Positions 15,893 to 24,472 of a DNA stretch of 64,000 bases are shown here, piece by piece. Both the position numbers and the translations under genes were made by a program. The stretch covers positions 1,302,001-1,366,000 of the forward strand of contig NZ_CP094516.1 in the NCBI RefSeq assembly GCF_029909975.1, in the 5' to 3' direction. Every line of letters starts with the position of its first letter. Within the stretch, counting starts at the first letter, position 1. The notes under the pieces were generated by a model. The model saw nothing but the letters and a program-made list of their open reading frames with translations. It made no database searches and had not been told where the DNA came from. The stretch is from Bradyrhizobium sp. ISRA430 (GTDB taxonomy: Bacteria > Pseudomonadota > Alphaproteobacteria > Rhizobiales > Xanthobacteraceae).

Positions 15893-17734
15893 TCATCTAA
15901 TCACGGACGGGCCCTGGTCCGGTAGCGCGACATCGATGACGCGAAACTGCACGCGCTCGGCGCCCTGGTAGCGGTCGACCGACAGCGAGCCCGCGACATG
16001 CAATTGCTGGCCGCGGTTGGCCACGAGCGCATTGCCGAGCTTCTGGCCGACAGAGCGGAACGCGATGCCGTTGACGATCGCGCCGTCACCGGATTTGAAT
16101 CGCAGGCGCAAATGCGCCTGGCCGACCTCGTCGGCATAGACGAGCTGGTGCGCCGGCAGCGCCAGCACGGCTTCCGGATTGCCGCTGCCGAAGGGACCGG
16201 CGCGGTTAAGCGTGGTCGCAAGCTCCGGCGTCACCGCGCGCGCGGAGACCGCACCGTCGATATAGAGCTCGTTGACGTGGCGCGCTTCCGCAACGTCGTG
16301 CGCCAGCGCGTTCTCGAGATAGGCGCGGAATTCGGCGAGCTTCTCTTTTCGTAGCGTCACGCCCGCGGCCATCGCGTGACCGCCGCCCTTGAGCAGGATG
16401 CCGTCGGCGACAGCCTGCCGCACCGCCTTGCCGAGATCAACGCCGGCGATCGAGCGCCCCGAGCCGGTGCCGATGCCGCCGGGCTCGAGCGCAATCGCAA
16501 AGGCCGGTCGCGAGAATTTTTCTTTCAGGCGGGAGGCGACGAGACCGACCACACCGGGATGCCAGCCTTCGGAGGCCGTGACGACGACGCCGAGCTTGTC
16601 CTCGAACCCGATCGAAGCCAGCGCCTCGGCTTCGGCCTGGGCTTCGGCGGCCTGCTCGATGAGGCGGCGCTCGCTGTTGAGGCGGTCGAGTTCGGCCGCG
16701 ATCCGCGCGGCCTCGACGCTGTCACCTTCGAGCAGGAGCCGCACACCGAGATCGGCGCGGCCGATGCGGCCGCCGGCATTGATGCGCGGCCCCAGCATGA
16801 AGCCGAGATGCCAGGCCTCCGGCGGGCCGTTGAGCCGCGCCACATCCATCAGCGCGGTATGGCCGACATGATCGCGCCGCCGCATCGCAATCAGCCCCTT
16901 GGCGACGAAGGCGCGATTCAGCCCGATCAGCGGCGCGACGTCGGCGACCGTGCCGAGCGCGACGTGATGCAGCATGCCGAGCAGATCCGGCTCGGGCATC
17001 TCCGCGCTCCAGAAGCCGCGCTGGCGCAGCTCGCGATTGACCGCGACCAACGTCACCAGCACGAGCCCGACGGCTGCGAGGTGGCCGAGCCCGGAGAGAT
17101 CATCGGGGCGGTTCGGATTGACCAGCGCGTCGACTTCGGGAAGATCGAGGCCGCATTGATGGTGATCGATCACGACCACGGACAGGCCGAGCCGCTTGGC
17201 CTCGGCCAGTGGTTCGATGCTGGTGGTGCCGCAGTCGACGGTGACCAGCAGCGTGGCGCCCTTCGCGGCCAGCGCACGAACAGCCTCGACGTTCGGGCCG
17301 TACCCCTCGAAGATGCGGTCGGGAATGTGGATCAGTGGATCGAGCCCGCAATGACGCAGGTGCCAGGCCAGCAGCGCCGCCGAGGTTGCGCCATCGACAT
17401 CGTAGTCGCCGAAGATCGCGACCTTCTCAGCCTTAGCGGCTGCATCGGCGATGCGCTTGGCGGCGGCTTCCATCTCCGTCACGGTGAAGGGATCGGGCAG
17501 CAGCTTGCGGATGGTCGGGTCGAGGAAGTCGGTGACGGCGTCGATGTCGACGCCGCGCCCGGCCAGCACCCGCGCAAGCAGCTCCGGAAGCTGGTGGCGC
17601 TGCACGATGGCGAGCGCCCTCGCCGCGCCGCGGGCGTCCAGCCGGTCCAGCCAGAGCTTGTCGGTGAGCGAGCGCGCGACGCCAAGAAACGCCTGGGGCA
17701 TTTCGACGGGCAAGGCGGTGGCGGGCGGCGTCAT
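15893..17734 (-). CDS. recJ: Single-stranded-DNA-specific exonuclease RecJ
   Basis: The 613-residue protein carries the DHH phosphoesterase motifs in order: GDYDVDGATSAALLAW (motif I), VTVDCGTT, VIDHHQCG (the DHH motif) and, in the DHHA1 domain, GTGSGRSI and GGGHAMAAGVTL. RecJ degrades single-stranded DNA 5' to 3' in recombination, mismatch and base excision repair. Length is normal. In many alphaproteobacteria recJ lies next to glpX; here glpX is at 40.1 kb on the same strand, 22 kb away. Confidence 0.95.
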   Translation of the reverse strand: MTPPATALPVEMPQAFLGVARSLTDKLWLDRLDARGAARALAIVQRHQLPELLARVLAGRGVDIDAVTDFLDPTIRKLLPDPFTVTEMEAAAKRIADAAAKAEKVAIFGDYDVDGATSAALLAWHLRHCGLDPLIHIPDRIFEGYGPNVEAVRALAAKGATLLVTVDCGTTSIEPLAEAKRLGLSVVVIDHHQCGLDLPEVDALVNPNRPDDLSGLGHLAAVGLVLVTLVAVNRELRQRGFWSAEMPEPDLLGMLHHVALGTVADVAPLIGLNRAFVAKGLIAMRRRDHVGHTALMDVARLNGPPEAWHLGFMLGPRINAGGRIGRADLGVRLLLEGDSVEAARIAAELDRLNSERRLIEQAAEAQAEAEALASIGFEDKLGVVVTASEGWHPGVVGLVASRLKEKFSRPAFAIALEPGGIGTGSGRSIAGVDLGKAVRQAVADGILLKGGGHAMAAGVTLRKEKLAEFRAYLENALAHDVAEARHVNELYIDGAVSARAVTPELATTLNRAGPFGSGNPEAVLALPAHQLVYADEVGQAHLRLRFKSGDGAIVNGIAFRSVGQKLGNALVANRGQQLHVAGSLSVDRYQGAERVQFRVIDVALPDQGPSVIR

Positions 17735-18013
17735 GATTCGAATGTGTTCGAGCGGTCTGGTAGGAACAGCGGCGCGAGCGGCCGCCTTGGATCAGAGGAT
17801 TCGCCGGGAATCTTCGGCAATTTGCAATCTCGACGCCTCAGAAAGCGGTGGATTGCCGAATTCCTGAGCGACCTGACTATCATTTGAGCAGCCGCGCCGA
17901 CAGCAAATTAAGTGGGCGTTAGGCGGAATCTTCGAGAAAGACTCGCATTCGATCTGTAATTTGTTGTTCCGCGTTCGTTGCAGGTCAGACCTCATTGCCA
18001 AGGGAAATCCCCG

Positions 18014-19099
18014 ATGTCTGCTGCGCTGAGTCTGAAGGCCAAGCCGATTGCGAACGGAACTACCGAACTCAACGACGATGATTCCGACATCTCCGCGCTG
18101 ATCAATCGCCTGACCGCCGAGGTCAACCAGATCGCGGTCGACAAGACCAAGTCGATCCAGCAGATCACCAACCAAATGAAGATGCTGGCGCTGAACGCGC
18201 TGATCGAGAGCTCCCGTGCCGGCGCGCAAGGCGCGGGCTTCGCCGTGGTGGCGCAGGAGGTGCGCGGCGTCGGCCAGCAGGTCGAGACCATCGCGCGCGA
18301 ACTCGAGACCCAGCTCACCAAACGCACCGGTGATCTCGTCGCCTCGATCGAGCGGATGAGCCAACGCTCGCGCGGCGAGCGCATGGTCGATCTGTCGCTC
18401 AACGCCATCGAGCTGATCGACCGCAACCTCTATGAGCGCACCTGCGACGTGCGCTGGTGGGCGACCGATTCCGCCGTGGTCGATTGCGCGGCCTCGCCGG
18501 GCACGGCTGCGGTCACCCACGCCTCGCAGCGCCTGGGCGTGATCCTTGGTGCCTACACCGTCTATCTCGACCTCTGGCTCTGCGACCTCGAAGGCAACGT
18601 CATCGCCAACGGCCGCGCCGACCGCTTTCGCGTGGTCGGCCAGAACGTCGCCGGCACGAAGTGGTTTCGCGAGGCGCGCTCCTTGCGCTCCGGCGACGAC
18701 TATGTCGCAGGCGACGTCGAGATCCAGCCGTTGCTCGGCAATGCGCAGGTCGCAACCTACTGCGCCAGCGTGCGTGCCGGCGGCCAGGCCAATGGTGCGC
18801 CGATCGGCGTGCTCGCCATCCATTTCGACTGGGAGCCGCAGGCCCGTGCCATCGTCCAGGGCGTGCGCGTCGGCGACGGCGACAAGGCGCGCGTGCTGCT
18901 GGTCGACTCGCATTTGCGCGTGATCGCGGCCTCCGACGGCCAGGGCATCTTGAGCGAGCGCCTCGCGCTGTCGCTCAACGGACAGCGCTCCGGCTTCTAT
19001 TACGACCGCTCGGGTGCGCTGGTCGCCTTCCATGCGACGCCCGGCTACGAGACCTATCGGGGGCTCGGTTGGTACGGGGTAATCGTCTGCGGGGCGTGA
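18014..19099 (+). CDS. Soluble MCP-like protein: short signalling hairpin followed by a sensor domain
   Basis: A 361-residue protein. Residues about 35-110 form a coiled coil with the chemoreceptor hairpin tip, here NQMKMLALNALIESSRAGAQ then GAGFAVVAQEVRGVG. This resembles the consensus ALNAAIEAARAGE...GFAVVADEVR. Residues about 140-360 look like a Cache-like ligand-binding region (LDLWLCDLEGNVIANGRADR and ATYCASVRAGG). There are no membrane segments. The order, signalling first and sensor last, is the reverse of classical receptors. No che genes are nearby. AGGGAAATCCCCG precedes the ATG. Confidence 0.75.
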   Translation: MSAALSLKAKPIANGTTELNDDDSDISALINRLTAEVNQIAVDKTKSIQQITNQMKMLALNALIESSRAGAQGAGFAVVAQEVRGVGQQVETIARELETQLTKRTGDLVASIERMSQRSRGERMVDLSLNAIELIDRNLYERTCDVRWWATDSAVVDCAASPGTAAVTHASQRLGVILGAYTVYLDLWLCDLEGNVIANGRADRFRVVGQNVAGTKWFREARSLRSGDDYVAGDVEIQPLLGNAQVATYCASVRAGGQANGAPIGVLAIHFDWEPQARAIVQGVRVGDGDKARVLLVDSHLRVIAASDGQGILSERLALSLNGQRSGFYYDRSGALVAFHATPGYETYRGLGWYGVIVCGA

Positions 19100-19422
19100 G
19101 GTCTAAGCCGGACCGAAAATCGGACCGGTCCGGGGAGTCCCAACCAAAAATCTGAAAAACAACCCCATGCAAAGTAGCGCGGGGCTGCTTTGCACGACGC
19201 TTTGTGCTCAGCCCAACCGTTTGACACGTCGGGCAAAACAGCGGCAACCTGCAATGATTGCGTAGTCCGCCAGCTTGGCCGTTGGCTCATGCCCGATGGC
19301 GGCGGATGGGATCAGACGATTGGACAGCCCAACCGTCAACGCACTTGCTCGCCGCAGCTACATGACCTGAGGATCATGGCCCCGCGCTGCACAGCGCAGA
19401 GCGTGCGCCGACCACGCAAACA
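19100..19422. other. Gene-free stretch with a hairpin after the MCP-like gene
   Basis: CCGGACCG (19108-19115) pairs with CGGTCCGG (19126-19133) just after the MCP stop codon; no T run follows, so it is at best a weak terminator. The rest has no convincing ORF on either strand. Confidence 0.4.
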
Positions 19423-19833
19423 TCAGCTCTGCGGGAGTTCGCCAAAGACCTCGACCAGGCGAAAGCGCTCGCACATGAGCATCATGTCCTCGCTGAATCG
19501 TCCGAGCCGGCCGAAATAGGTCCGATGCGCGCTACGCCAATAGGCCAAGCTCCGGTCGCCTTCTCCCTCATCAAACGCAAAGTCGGCATCAACCTCATCG
19601 AAGCGCCGATACGTCACCTCGCTGGTTTCGATGACACAGCGCGGCACTCCACGTCCGTCGAGCACGACCCAGCGCTCGCTGGGCGTGGAGGTGTTCGGCT
19701 CGTCCTCTGTGCTGCAAGTCGCGGTCTTGATGCCCTTGATGACAAGGTCAAGTAGTTCATCTGCAAGCGCGGGACTGTCGCCGAAGGCGAACGATCGCAG
19801 GTGTTGATAGCGCTCAGGGACCGGCTCGCTCAT
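19423..19833 (-). CDS. ASCH domain protein
   Basis: A 136-residue protein with the ASCH/PUA-like fold: a helix ending IKGIKTATCSTEDE, then WVVLDGRGVPRCVIETSEVT, the characteristic acidic stretch FAFDEGEGDRSLAYWRSAHR, and FGRLGRFSEDMMLMCERF. ASCH proteins are thought to bind RNA; an E. coli relative (YqfB) hydrolyses N4-acetylcytidine. The presence of the conserved Lys in GIKTAT and the Glu in ETSEV is compatible with such an amidohydrolase, but this is an inference. No clear operon partner. Confidence 0.85.
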   Translation of the reverse strand: MSEPVPERYQHLRSFAFGDSPALADELLDLVIKGIKTATCSTEDEPNTSTPSERWVVLDGRGVPRCVIETSEVTYRRFDEVDADFAFDEGEGDRSLAYWRSAHRTYFGRLGRFSEDMMLMCERFRLVEVFGELPQS

Positions 19834-19914
19834 GGTTTGCCAAGCTTCCAGATCATCTCACACAGCGACGCAATGGTCGCATCGCTTTAGGTCGAGCCGA
19901 TCTCTCGGTCGACG

Positions 19915-20592
19915 TCACGGTATTCGGCAGACGTCCGGATGCAACAACGGCGCGTCCTTGACCCAGACCTTGGCGCCCTCAGGCCCGGAGACGGCACGCA
20001 GCGCTTCGCCAGCCGGCAGGCGGATCCAGCCTTGCGACGTCAGCATCTGATCGCCGATCGACAGGCTGCCCGCGACAACGAGCGCTTCGAGCCCGCGTGG
20101 ATTTTCGATCATGATCGTCCTGCCGGGCGTCCAGCTCTCGATGCGCACATTCTCGAAGCCATCGTCGAACAATTCGATCGCGCTCGCCGCTCCCGATGTC
20201 GACGCTATTGGACGACCTTGCGCCGGCCGCCGCACTATCTGCTCGCGATCGCCGTCCCGGAATTGCCAAAGCCGGACGAAGATCGTGCAACCGTCCTTGG
20301 ATGCGGGAACGTGCGAGGTTCCCGGAGGGTTGCGGAAGTAGCTGCCCGCCGGATAGTCGCCATGTTCGTCCTGGAAGACGCCGTCGAGAACCACGATCTC
20401 CTCGCCGCCGCCGTGAGTATGACGGGGGAACGCGCTACGCGGCGCATACCGCACGATCGACGTGGCGCGCGCCACCTCGTCGCCGATGCGGAACAGCATG
20501 CGGCGCTCGACACCCGGGGCTGGGCTTGGTTTCCACGGGAGCTGTGCGGCATGCACGATAACCGGAACCGTCAGATCGTCATTGATGCGCAT
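19915..20592 (-). CDS. ChrR-like cupin protein (two cupin lobes)
   Basis: A 225-residue protein. The first lobe has the ChrR-type metal site FPRHTHGGGEEIVVLDGVFQ followed by EHGDYPAGSYFRNPPGTSHV. The second, shorter lobe (ESWTPGRTIMIENPRGLEAL) lacks the His cluster. In Rhodobacter ChrR the equivalent domain senses singlet oxygen damage and releases an ECF sigma factor; here the N-terminal anti-sigma zinc domain is absent and no sigma gene is adjacent, so it is more likely an acetylacetone-cleaving-type or sensory cupin. GGAGAAAGGCA precedes the ATG. Confidence 0.82.
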   Translation of the reverse strand: MRINDDLTVPVIVHAAQLPWKPSPAPGVERRMLFRIGDEVARATSIVRYAPRSAFPRHTHGGGEEIVVLDGVFQDEHGDYPAGSYFRNPPGTSHVPASKDGCTIFVRLWQFRDGDREQIVRRPAQGRPIASTSGAASAIELFDDGFENVRIESWTPGRTIMIENPRGLEALVVAGSLSIGDQMLTSQGWIRLPAGEALRAVSGPEGAKVWVKDAPLLHPDVCRIP

Positions 20593-20851
20593 TGCCTTTC
20601 TCCGTCATGGTCAACACCATTCTGAACTTGGCTTGGCCGGACCTCATCCGCGCGACTGCCGCCGCGGCTCTCTCCAATGGCATGGTCTCGATGCACGGAG
20701 GTACACCCGCGAGCACGCTGAAATCCAGCGTCTTCTCGTTTTCGAAGGGCGTGCCGGTCATCGCCACCAAGATGTTGCGCTCGCCCACGACGAGATGTCC
20801 CGCAGATACGGACAGTGTGTCCCTCCCTGCGTGCAACAGCACCAATCGTCC
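20579..20851 (-). pseudogene. 3' remnant of a zinc-type (MDR) alcohol dehydrogenase gene
   Basis: The reading frame GRLVLLHAGRDTLSVSAGHL followed by TPFENEKTLDFSVLAGVPPC and ERAAAAVARMRSGQAKFRMV reproduces the C-terminal quarter of MDR-family alcohol dehydrogenases. Recognisable landmarks are the glycine-rich GRLV strand, the ENEKTLDFS segment and the typical MRSGQAKFRMVL end. A stop codon lies directly before it at 20852-20854 and nothing upstream on this strand resembles the zinc-binding N-terminal domain. The remnant stops where a lysR remnant on the other strand begins. Confidence 0.6.
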
Positions 20852-20864
20852 CTACGGCGCGAGA

Positions 20865-21250
20865 ACACCCCTGAGGGCTGCGACTGCCGCGCAGGGCATC
20901 GACATCGGGGTACGTTATGGCGCCGGGGTATGGCCGGGGCTGACGGATCAGAAGCTCATGGTGCAGGAGATAACTCCGGTCTGCGCACCGACGCTCTTAC
21001 GGGCGATTGCGCGCACCAGCCGACCTGGCCGGCCAAATGCTCGTTCATGATGTGTCGGTGGATGCACGCGCTGGCTTCGCGACATGGAGCACCTGGCTCA
21101 AGCAGGCGAAGCGCCGGATGTCGCGACGAAACGGGGGTTGCGGTCAACAATTCGGCCGCTGTGCTGCAAGCCGTTCCATGGCGCGATCGTTGAAACCAAG
21201 ACCGCGCGCTTTGGTTCTTCCCTTACGGTCCGGCCCGTGCGACGCCTCGC
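20865..21250 (+). pseudogene. 3' remnant of a GcvA-type lysR regulator gene, frameshifted
   Basis: Three successive frames encode consecutive pieces of a LysR effector-binding domain. GIDIGVRYGAGVWPGLTDQK and QEITPVCAPTLL lie at about 20865-21000. ADLAGQMLVHDVSVDARAGF and ATWSTWLKQA follow from about 21007 in another frame, and GVAVNNSAAVLQAV at about 21135-21180 in a third. This is the order found in GcvA-like proteins (DLAIRYG-GxWPGL, then PVCSP, then LLHD, then a late NDS-LLxQA motif). The DNA-binding N-terminus is absent. At least two frameshifts make it nonfunctional. Confidence 0.62.
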
Positions 21251-21288
21251 CTCGGACCGTGCGTTTCAGCGTCATCTCGAGCTCTCGT

Positions 21289-23130
21289 ATGACCAAGACG
21301 ACCCGCTTCAACATCCTCTATGCCATCGCCGCAATTTTCGTGGTCTTGTTCATCCAGTATTTCGTTGCGACGGCGAGCCGGATCGCCGTAATCCCCTACA
21401 GCGAATACCAGCAGCTTCTGCGCCAGGATAAGGTCGAAAGCGTCGCTATCTCGGATCGCACATTGCAGGGCACGCTGAAGGAGCCCCTGCCCGGCGGACA
21501 GAAGCAGTTCGTGACGACACGTGTCGATCAGGACATCGCCCAGGACCTTGACAAGCACAACGTCCGCTTCACCGGCCAGATCGAGAGCACCCTGTTCCGC
21601 GATCTTCTGTCCTGGGCTATGCCAGCGCTGCTGTTCTTCGGCTTGTGGTGGTACATCGGCCGCCGCGTTGCCGAAGGCGGCGGGCTTGGCGGCGGACTAA
21701 TGCAGATCGGCAAGAGCAAGGCCAAGATCTACGTCGAATCCAATACCGGGGTCACTTTTGCCGACGTTGCCGGCGTCGATGAAGCGAAAGATGAACTCCG
21801 CGAGGTCGTCGATTTCCTGAAAGCCCCCACCGATTATGGCCGGCTTGGCGGGCGCATGCCGAAGGGCGTCCTGCTGGTCGGGCCACCGGGCACGGGCAAG
21901 ACCCTGCTCGCGAAGGCGGTTGCGGGCGAAGCGAAAGTGCCGTTCTTCTCGATCTCGGGTTCCGAGTTCGTGGAAATGTTCGTCGGGGTCGGTGCGGCGC
22001 GCGTCCGCGACCTGTTCCAGCAGGCACACGAAAAGGCGCCCGCGATTATCTTCATCGACGAGCTTGATGCGCTTGGCCGCGCCCGCGGTCTCGGCCCGTT
22101 CGCCGGCGGCCACGACGAGAAGGAGCAGACGCTCAACCAGCTATTGGCCGAGCTCGACGGTTTCGATTCACGCTCGGGCCTTGTGATCCTGGCCGCGACC
22201 AACCGGCCCGAAATCCTCGATCCCGCCCTGCTCCGCGCCGGCCGCTTTGATCGCCAGGTGCTGGTCGATCGTCCCGACAAGAGGGGCCGTGTCGACATCC
22301 TCAAGGTGCACATGGCGAAGGTGCGAGTGGAGCACGACGTCGATCCGGAGACGGTGGCCGCCCTGACGCCGGGGTTCACCGGCGCCGACCTCGCCAATCT
22401 GGTCAACGAGGCGGCGCTGCTCGCGACGCGTCGTCGGGCAGCGGCCGTCGGCATCAGCGACTTCAACAATGCGGTCGAGCGCATGGTCGCAGGACTCGAG
22501 AAGCGCAATCGCTTGCTCAATCCCAGAGAACGCGAGATCGTCGCCTATCACGAGATGGGTCACGCGCTGCTCGCACTGTCGTTGCCGGGCGTCGATCCCG
22601 TGCACAAGATCTCGATCATTCCGCGCGGCGTCGGTGCGCTTGGCTATACTATTCAGCGCCCCATCGAGGACCGCTTCCTGATGACAAAGGAAGAGTTGGA
22701 GAACAAGATGGCGGTTCTGCTCGGCGGCCGCGCCGCAGAGTTGATCGTGTTCGGGCATCTCTCCACCGGAGCGGCCGACGATCTGCGTCGCGTCACCGAT
22801 ATCGCCCGCAGCATGGTGACACGCTACGGCATGTCGGAGAAGCTTGGCGGCATCGCTTACGAGCGCGATCCCGGCAATTTCCTGGCAAGCACAGATCGAC
22901 CCTACCCGGTTCGGGAGCGGGATTACGCGGAGGAGACGGCCGCGGCCGTCGACCGCGAGGTGAGAGCCATCGTGGACCATGTCTTCCAGCGCACCCAGGC
23001 CGTCTTGACCAAGCAGCGGTCGATCCTCGACCGTGCGGCGAACAAGCTGCTCGAGAAAGAAACGCTGGAGCAAAGCGATATCGACGCGCTCGTCCGGGAG
23101 ATGCCCAGGGAAGGCCTGCGGGCAGTCTAG
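21289..23130 (+). CDS. ftsH: ATP-dependent zinc metalloprotease, FtsH family
   Basis: A 613-residue membrane AAA protease. Two transmembrane segments (about residues 9-28 and 105-122) flank a periplasmic domain. The AAA module has Walker A GPPGTGKT, Walker [12 protein letters not shown], and the second region of homology [20 protein letters not shown]. The metalloprotease motif is HEMGH where canonical FtsH has HEAGH. There is no good ribosome binding site at the ATG; a GTG at 21259 is an alternative. The gene lies directly after lysR debris and is isolated from hpf/tilS-type neighbours, so it is probably an accessory paralogue rather than the housekeeping FtsH. Confidence 0.9.
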   Translation: MTKTTRFNILYAIAAIFVVLFIQYFVATASRIAVIPYSEYQQLLRQDKVESVAISDRTLQGTLKEPLPGGQKQFVTTRVDQDIAQDLDKHNVRFTGQIESTLFRDLLSWAMPALLFFGLWWYIGRRVAEGGGLGGGLMQIGKSKAKIYVESNTGVTFADVAGVDEAKDELREVVDFLKAPTDYGRLGGRMPKGVLLVGPPGTGKTLLAKAVAGEAKVPFFSISGSEFVEMFVGVGAARVRDLFQQAHEKAPAIIFIDELDALGRARGLGPFAGGHDEKEQTLNQLLAELDGFDSRSGLVILAATNRPEILDPALLRAGRFDRQVLVDRPDKRGRVDILKVHMAKVRVEHDVDPETVAALTPGFTGADLANLVNEAALLATRRRAAAVGISDFNNAVERMVAGLEKRNRLLNPREREIVAYHEMGHALLALSLPGVDPVHKISIIPRGVGALGYTIQRPIEDRFLMTKEELENKMAVLLGGRAAELIVFGHLSTGAADDLRRVTDIARSMVTRYGMSEKLGGIAYERDPGNFLASTDRPYPVRERDYAEETAAAVDREVRAIVDHVFQRTQAVLTKQRSILDRAANKLLEKETLEQSDIDALVREMPREGLRAV

Positions 23131-23172
23131 AGGTCTTCCGCAGGCCCGGTCGCGCACGACCGCGCTGATCCA

Positions 23173-23574
23173 TCACTTCCGATACTGCTCGTCGCCGACC
23201 TTCTCCATCCAGTCGACGTTCTTGCCGCCGAGCGATTCCTGGATGGCGATGTGCATCATTGCCGTGGTCGGCGAGGCGCCGTGCCAGTGCTTCAATCCCG
23301 GCGGAAACCATACGACGTCGCCCGGCCGGACCTCCTCGATTGGACCGCCCTCGCGCTGCACCCAGCCAAGGCCCGCCGTGATGATCAGCGTCTGCCCGAG
23401 CGGATGCGTATGCCAGGCCGTGCGGGCGCCCGGTTCGAACGTAACTTGACCGGCGCCCACGCGGGCAGGATCCGGGGCCTGGAACAGCGGGTCGATGCGG
23501 ACCGTGCCAGTGAACCAATCGTCCGGGCCCTTCTGGGACGGCCGCGATCCGTTTCGCTTGATGTCGATGTCCAT
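23173..23574 (-). CDS. Single-domain cupin protein, (R)-mandelonitrile-lyase-like
   Basis: A 133-residue cupin starting [20 protein letters not shown]. The metal site is intact: [20 protein letters not shown] (two His and Gln/Glu position) and [20 protein letters not shown]. This subfamily includes manganese hydroxynitrile lyases and uncharacterised proteins usually found beside CMD genes, as here (CMD gene 112 bases away). CAGAAGGAGTTTCAC gives a strong ribosome binding site at 23574. The frame remains open to an upstream ATG at 23673 that would add a twin-arginine-like segment [19 protein letters not shown], so an exported longer form is possible. Confidence 0.82.
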   Translation of the reverse strand: MDIDIKRNGSRPSQKGPDDWFTGTVRIDPLFQAPDPARVGAGQVTFEPGARTAWHTHPLGQTLIITAGLGWVQREGGPIEEVRPGDVVWFPPGLKHWHGASPTTAMMHIAIQESLGGKNVDWMEKVGDEQYRK

Positions 23575-23686
23575 GTGAAACTCCTTCTGCGCGTCACGCG
23601 AGACCCTCGCCCGACAAACTCCGACCGTTGCGGCAGCGCTGCCGCATATGAGCACGCCCCTGCGTGTGATCATCGCAACACGCCGT

Positions 23687-24472
23687 TCAGCGCGGACGCT
23701 TCTCGATGACGTCCTTGACGACCGCGGCCGCGGAGAACGCATTGGGCCAGCCGGCATAGAAGGCAAGATGGCCGAGCACCTCGCCGGCCTCCTCCCTGGT
23801 CAATCCGTTGTCCATCGCCCGGTTCAGATGGTAGGTGATCTGCGCGACCTGGCCGGTCGCGATGAGAGCGCTCACTGTGACCAAACTGCGATCGCGCGGA
23901 GCAAGAGCAGGCCTCAGCCAGAGATCCCGGAACAGCACGTCGGTCGTGTACTGGACGAGGCTCGGTGTGATCTGCCCGAACTGCTCTCCGACACGGCTCG
24001 CCCGCTGCTTCTCCGCCGCTTCATCCAGCGGAAGCTGCGGTCCCGATGCCGGCGGGAGCTGATCGGCCCCGATGTTGCGGCTCTTGAAGACGTCCCTGGC
24101 CGCCGGGATCGCATCCATCGCGTTGGCCCAACCGGTATAGAACGCGAGATGCGTGATGATCTCCGAGATCTCCGCCGGCTTCACGCCATTGTCGAGTGCG
24201 ACAGCGAGATAGTACGGCAGCTCGACGGTCTGATTGCGCGCGATAAGCGCAGCGACCGTGACGATGCTGCGGTCTCGAGGCGAGAGGCCAGGTCGTTTCC
24301 AGAGATCGCCCTGAACAATTTTCTGCGCGTAGTTCTCGAGCCCGGGCGCGACCGCGCCGATATCTTCCGACTTCGACATGCGATTTGCTCCTTCGATGGG
24401 TGGCTGGTCCGCGGCGGCCGCGCCGCCGGCGATCAGGCAGAACGAAATCAAGGCCGCTGCAAGCAGTCTCAT
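23687..24472 (-). CDS. Exported tandem carboxymuconolactone decarboxylase-like protein
   Basis: A 261-residue protein with a signal peptide ([20 protein letters not shown]) and two CMD domains. The repeats are recognisable by [20 protein letters not shown] with [14 protein letters not shown] in the first, and [20 protein letters not shown] with [14 protein letters not shown] in the second. Neither repeat has the CxxC of AhpD, so peroxidase activity is unlikely; it resembles the lactone-decarboxylase branch. Export to the periplasm is unusual for that branch. Its ATG overlaps the stop of the MFS gene by four bases, so the two are translationally coupled. Confidence 0.85.
   Translation of the reverse strand: MRLLAAALISFCLIAGGAAAADQPPIEGANRMSKSEDIGAVAPGLENYAQKIVQGDLWKRPGLSPRDRSIVTVAALIARNQTVELPYYLAVALDNGVKPAEISEIITHLAFYTGWANAMDAIPAARDVFKSRNIGADQLPPASGPQLPLDEAAEKQRASRVGEQFGQITPSLVQYTTDVLFRDLWLRPALAPRDRSLVTVSALIATGQVAQITYHLNRAMDNGLTREEAGEVLGHLAFYAGWPNAFSAAAVVKDVIEKRPR

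Noticed and set aside
16376..17887. 503-codon plus-strand frame opposite recJ
   Set aside because: High-GC antisense frame with no recognisable domain; RecJ motifs are intact on the minus strand.
19190..19519. Possible small gene between the MCP-like and ASCH genes
   Set aside because: No ribosome binding site, atypical composition and overlap with the ASCH gene on the opposite strand.
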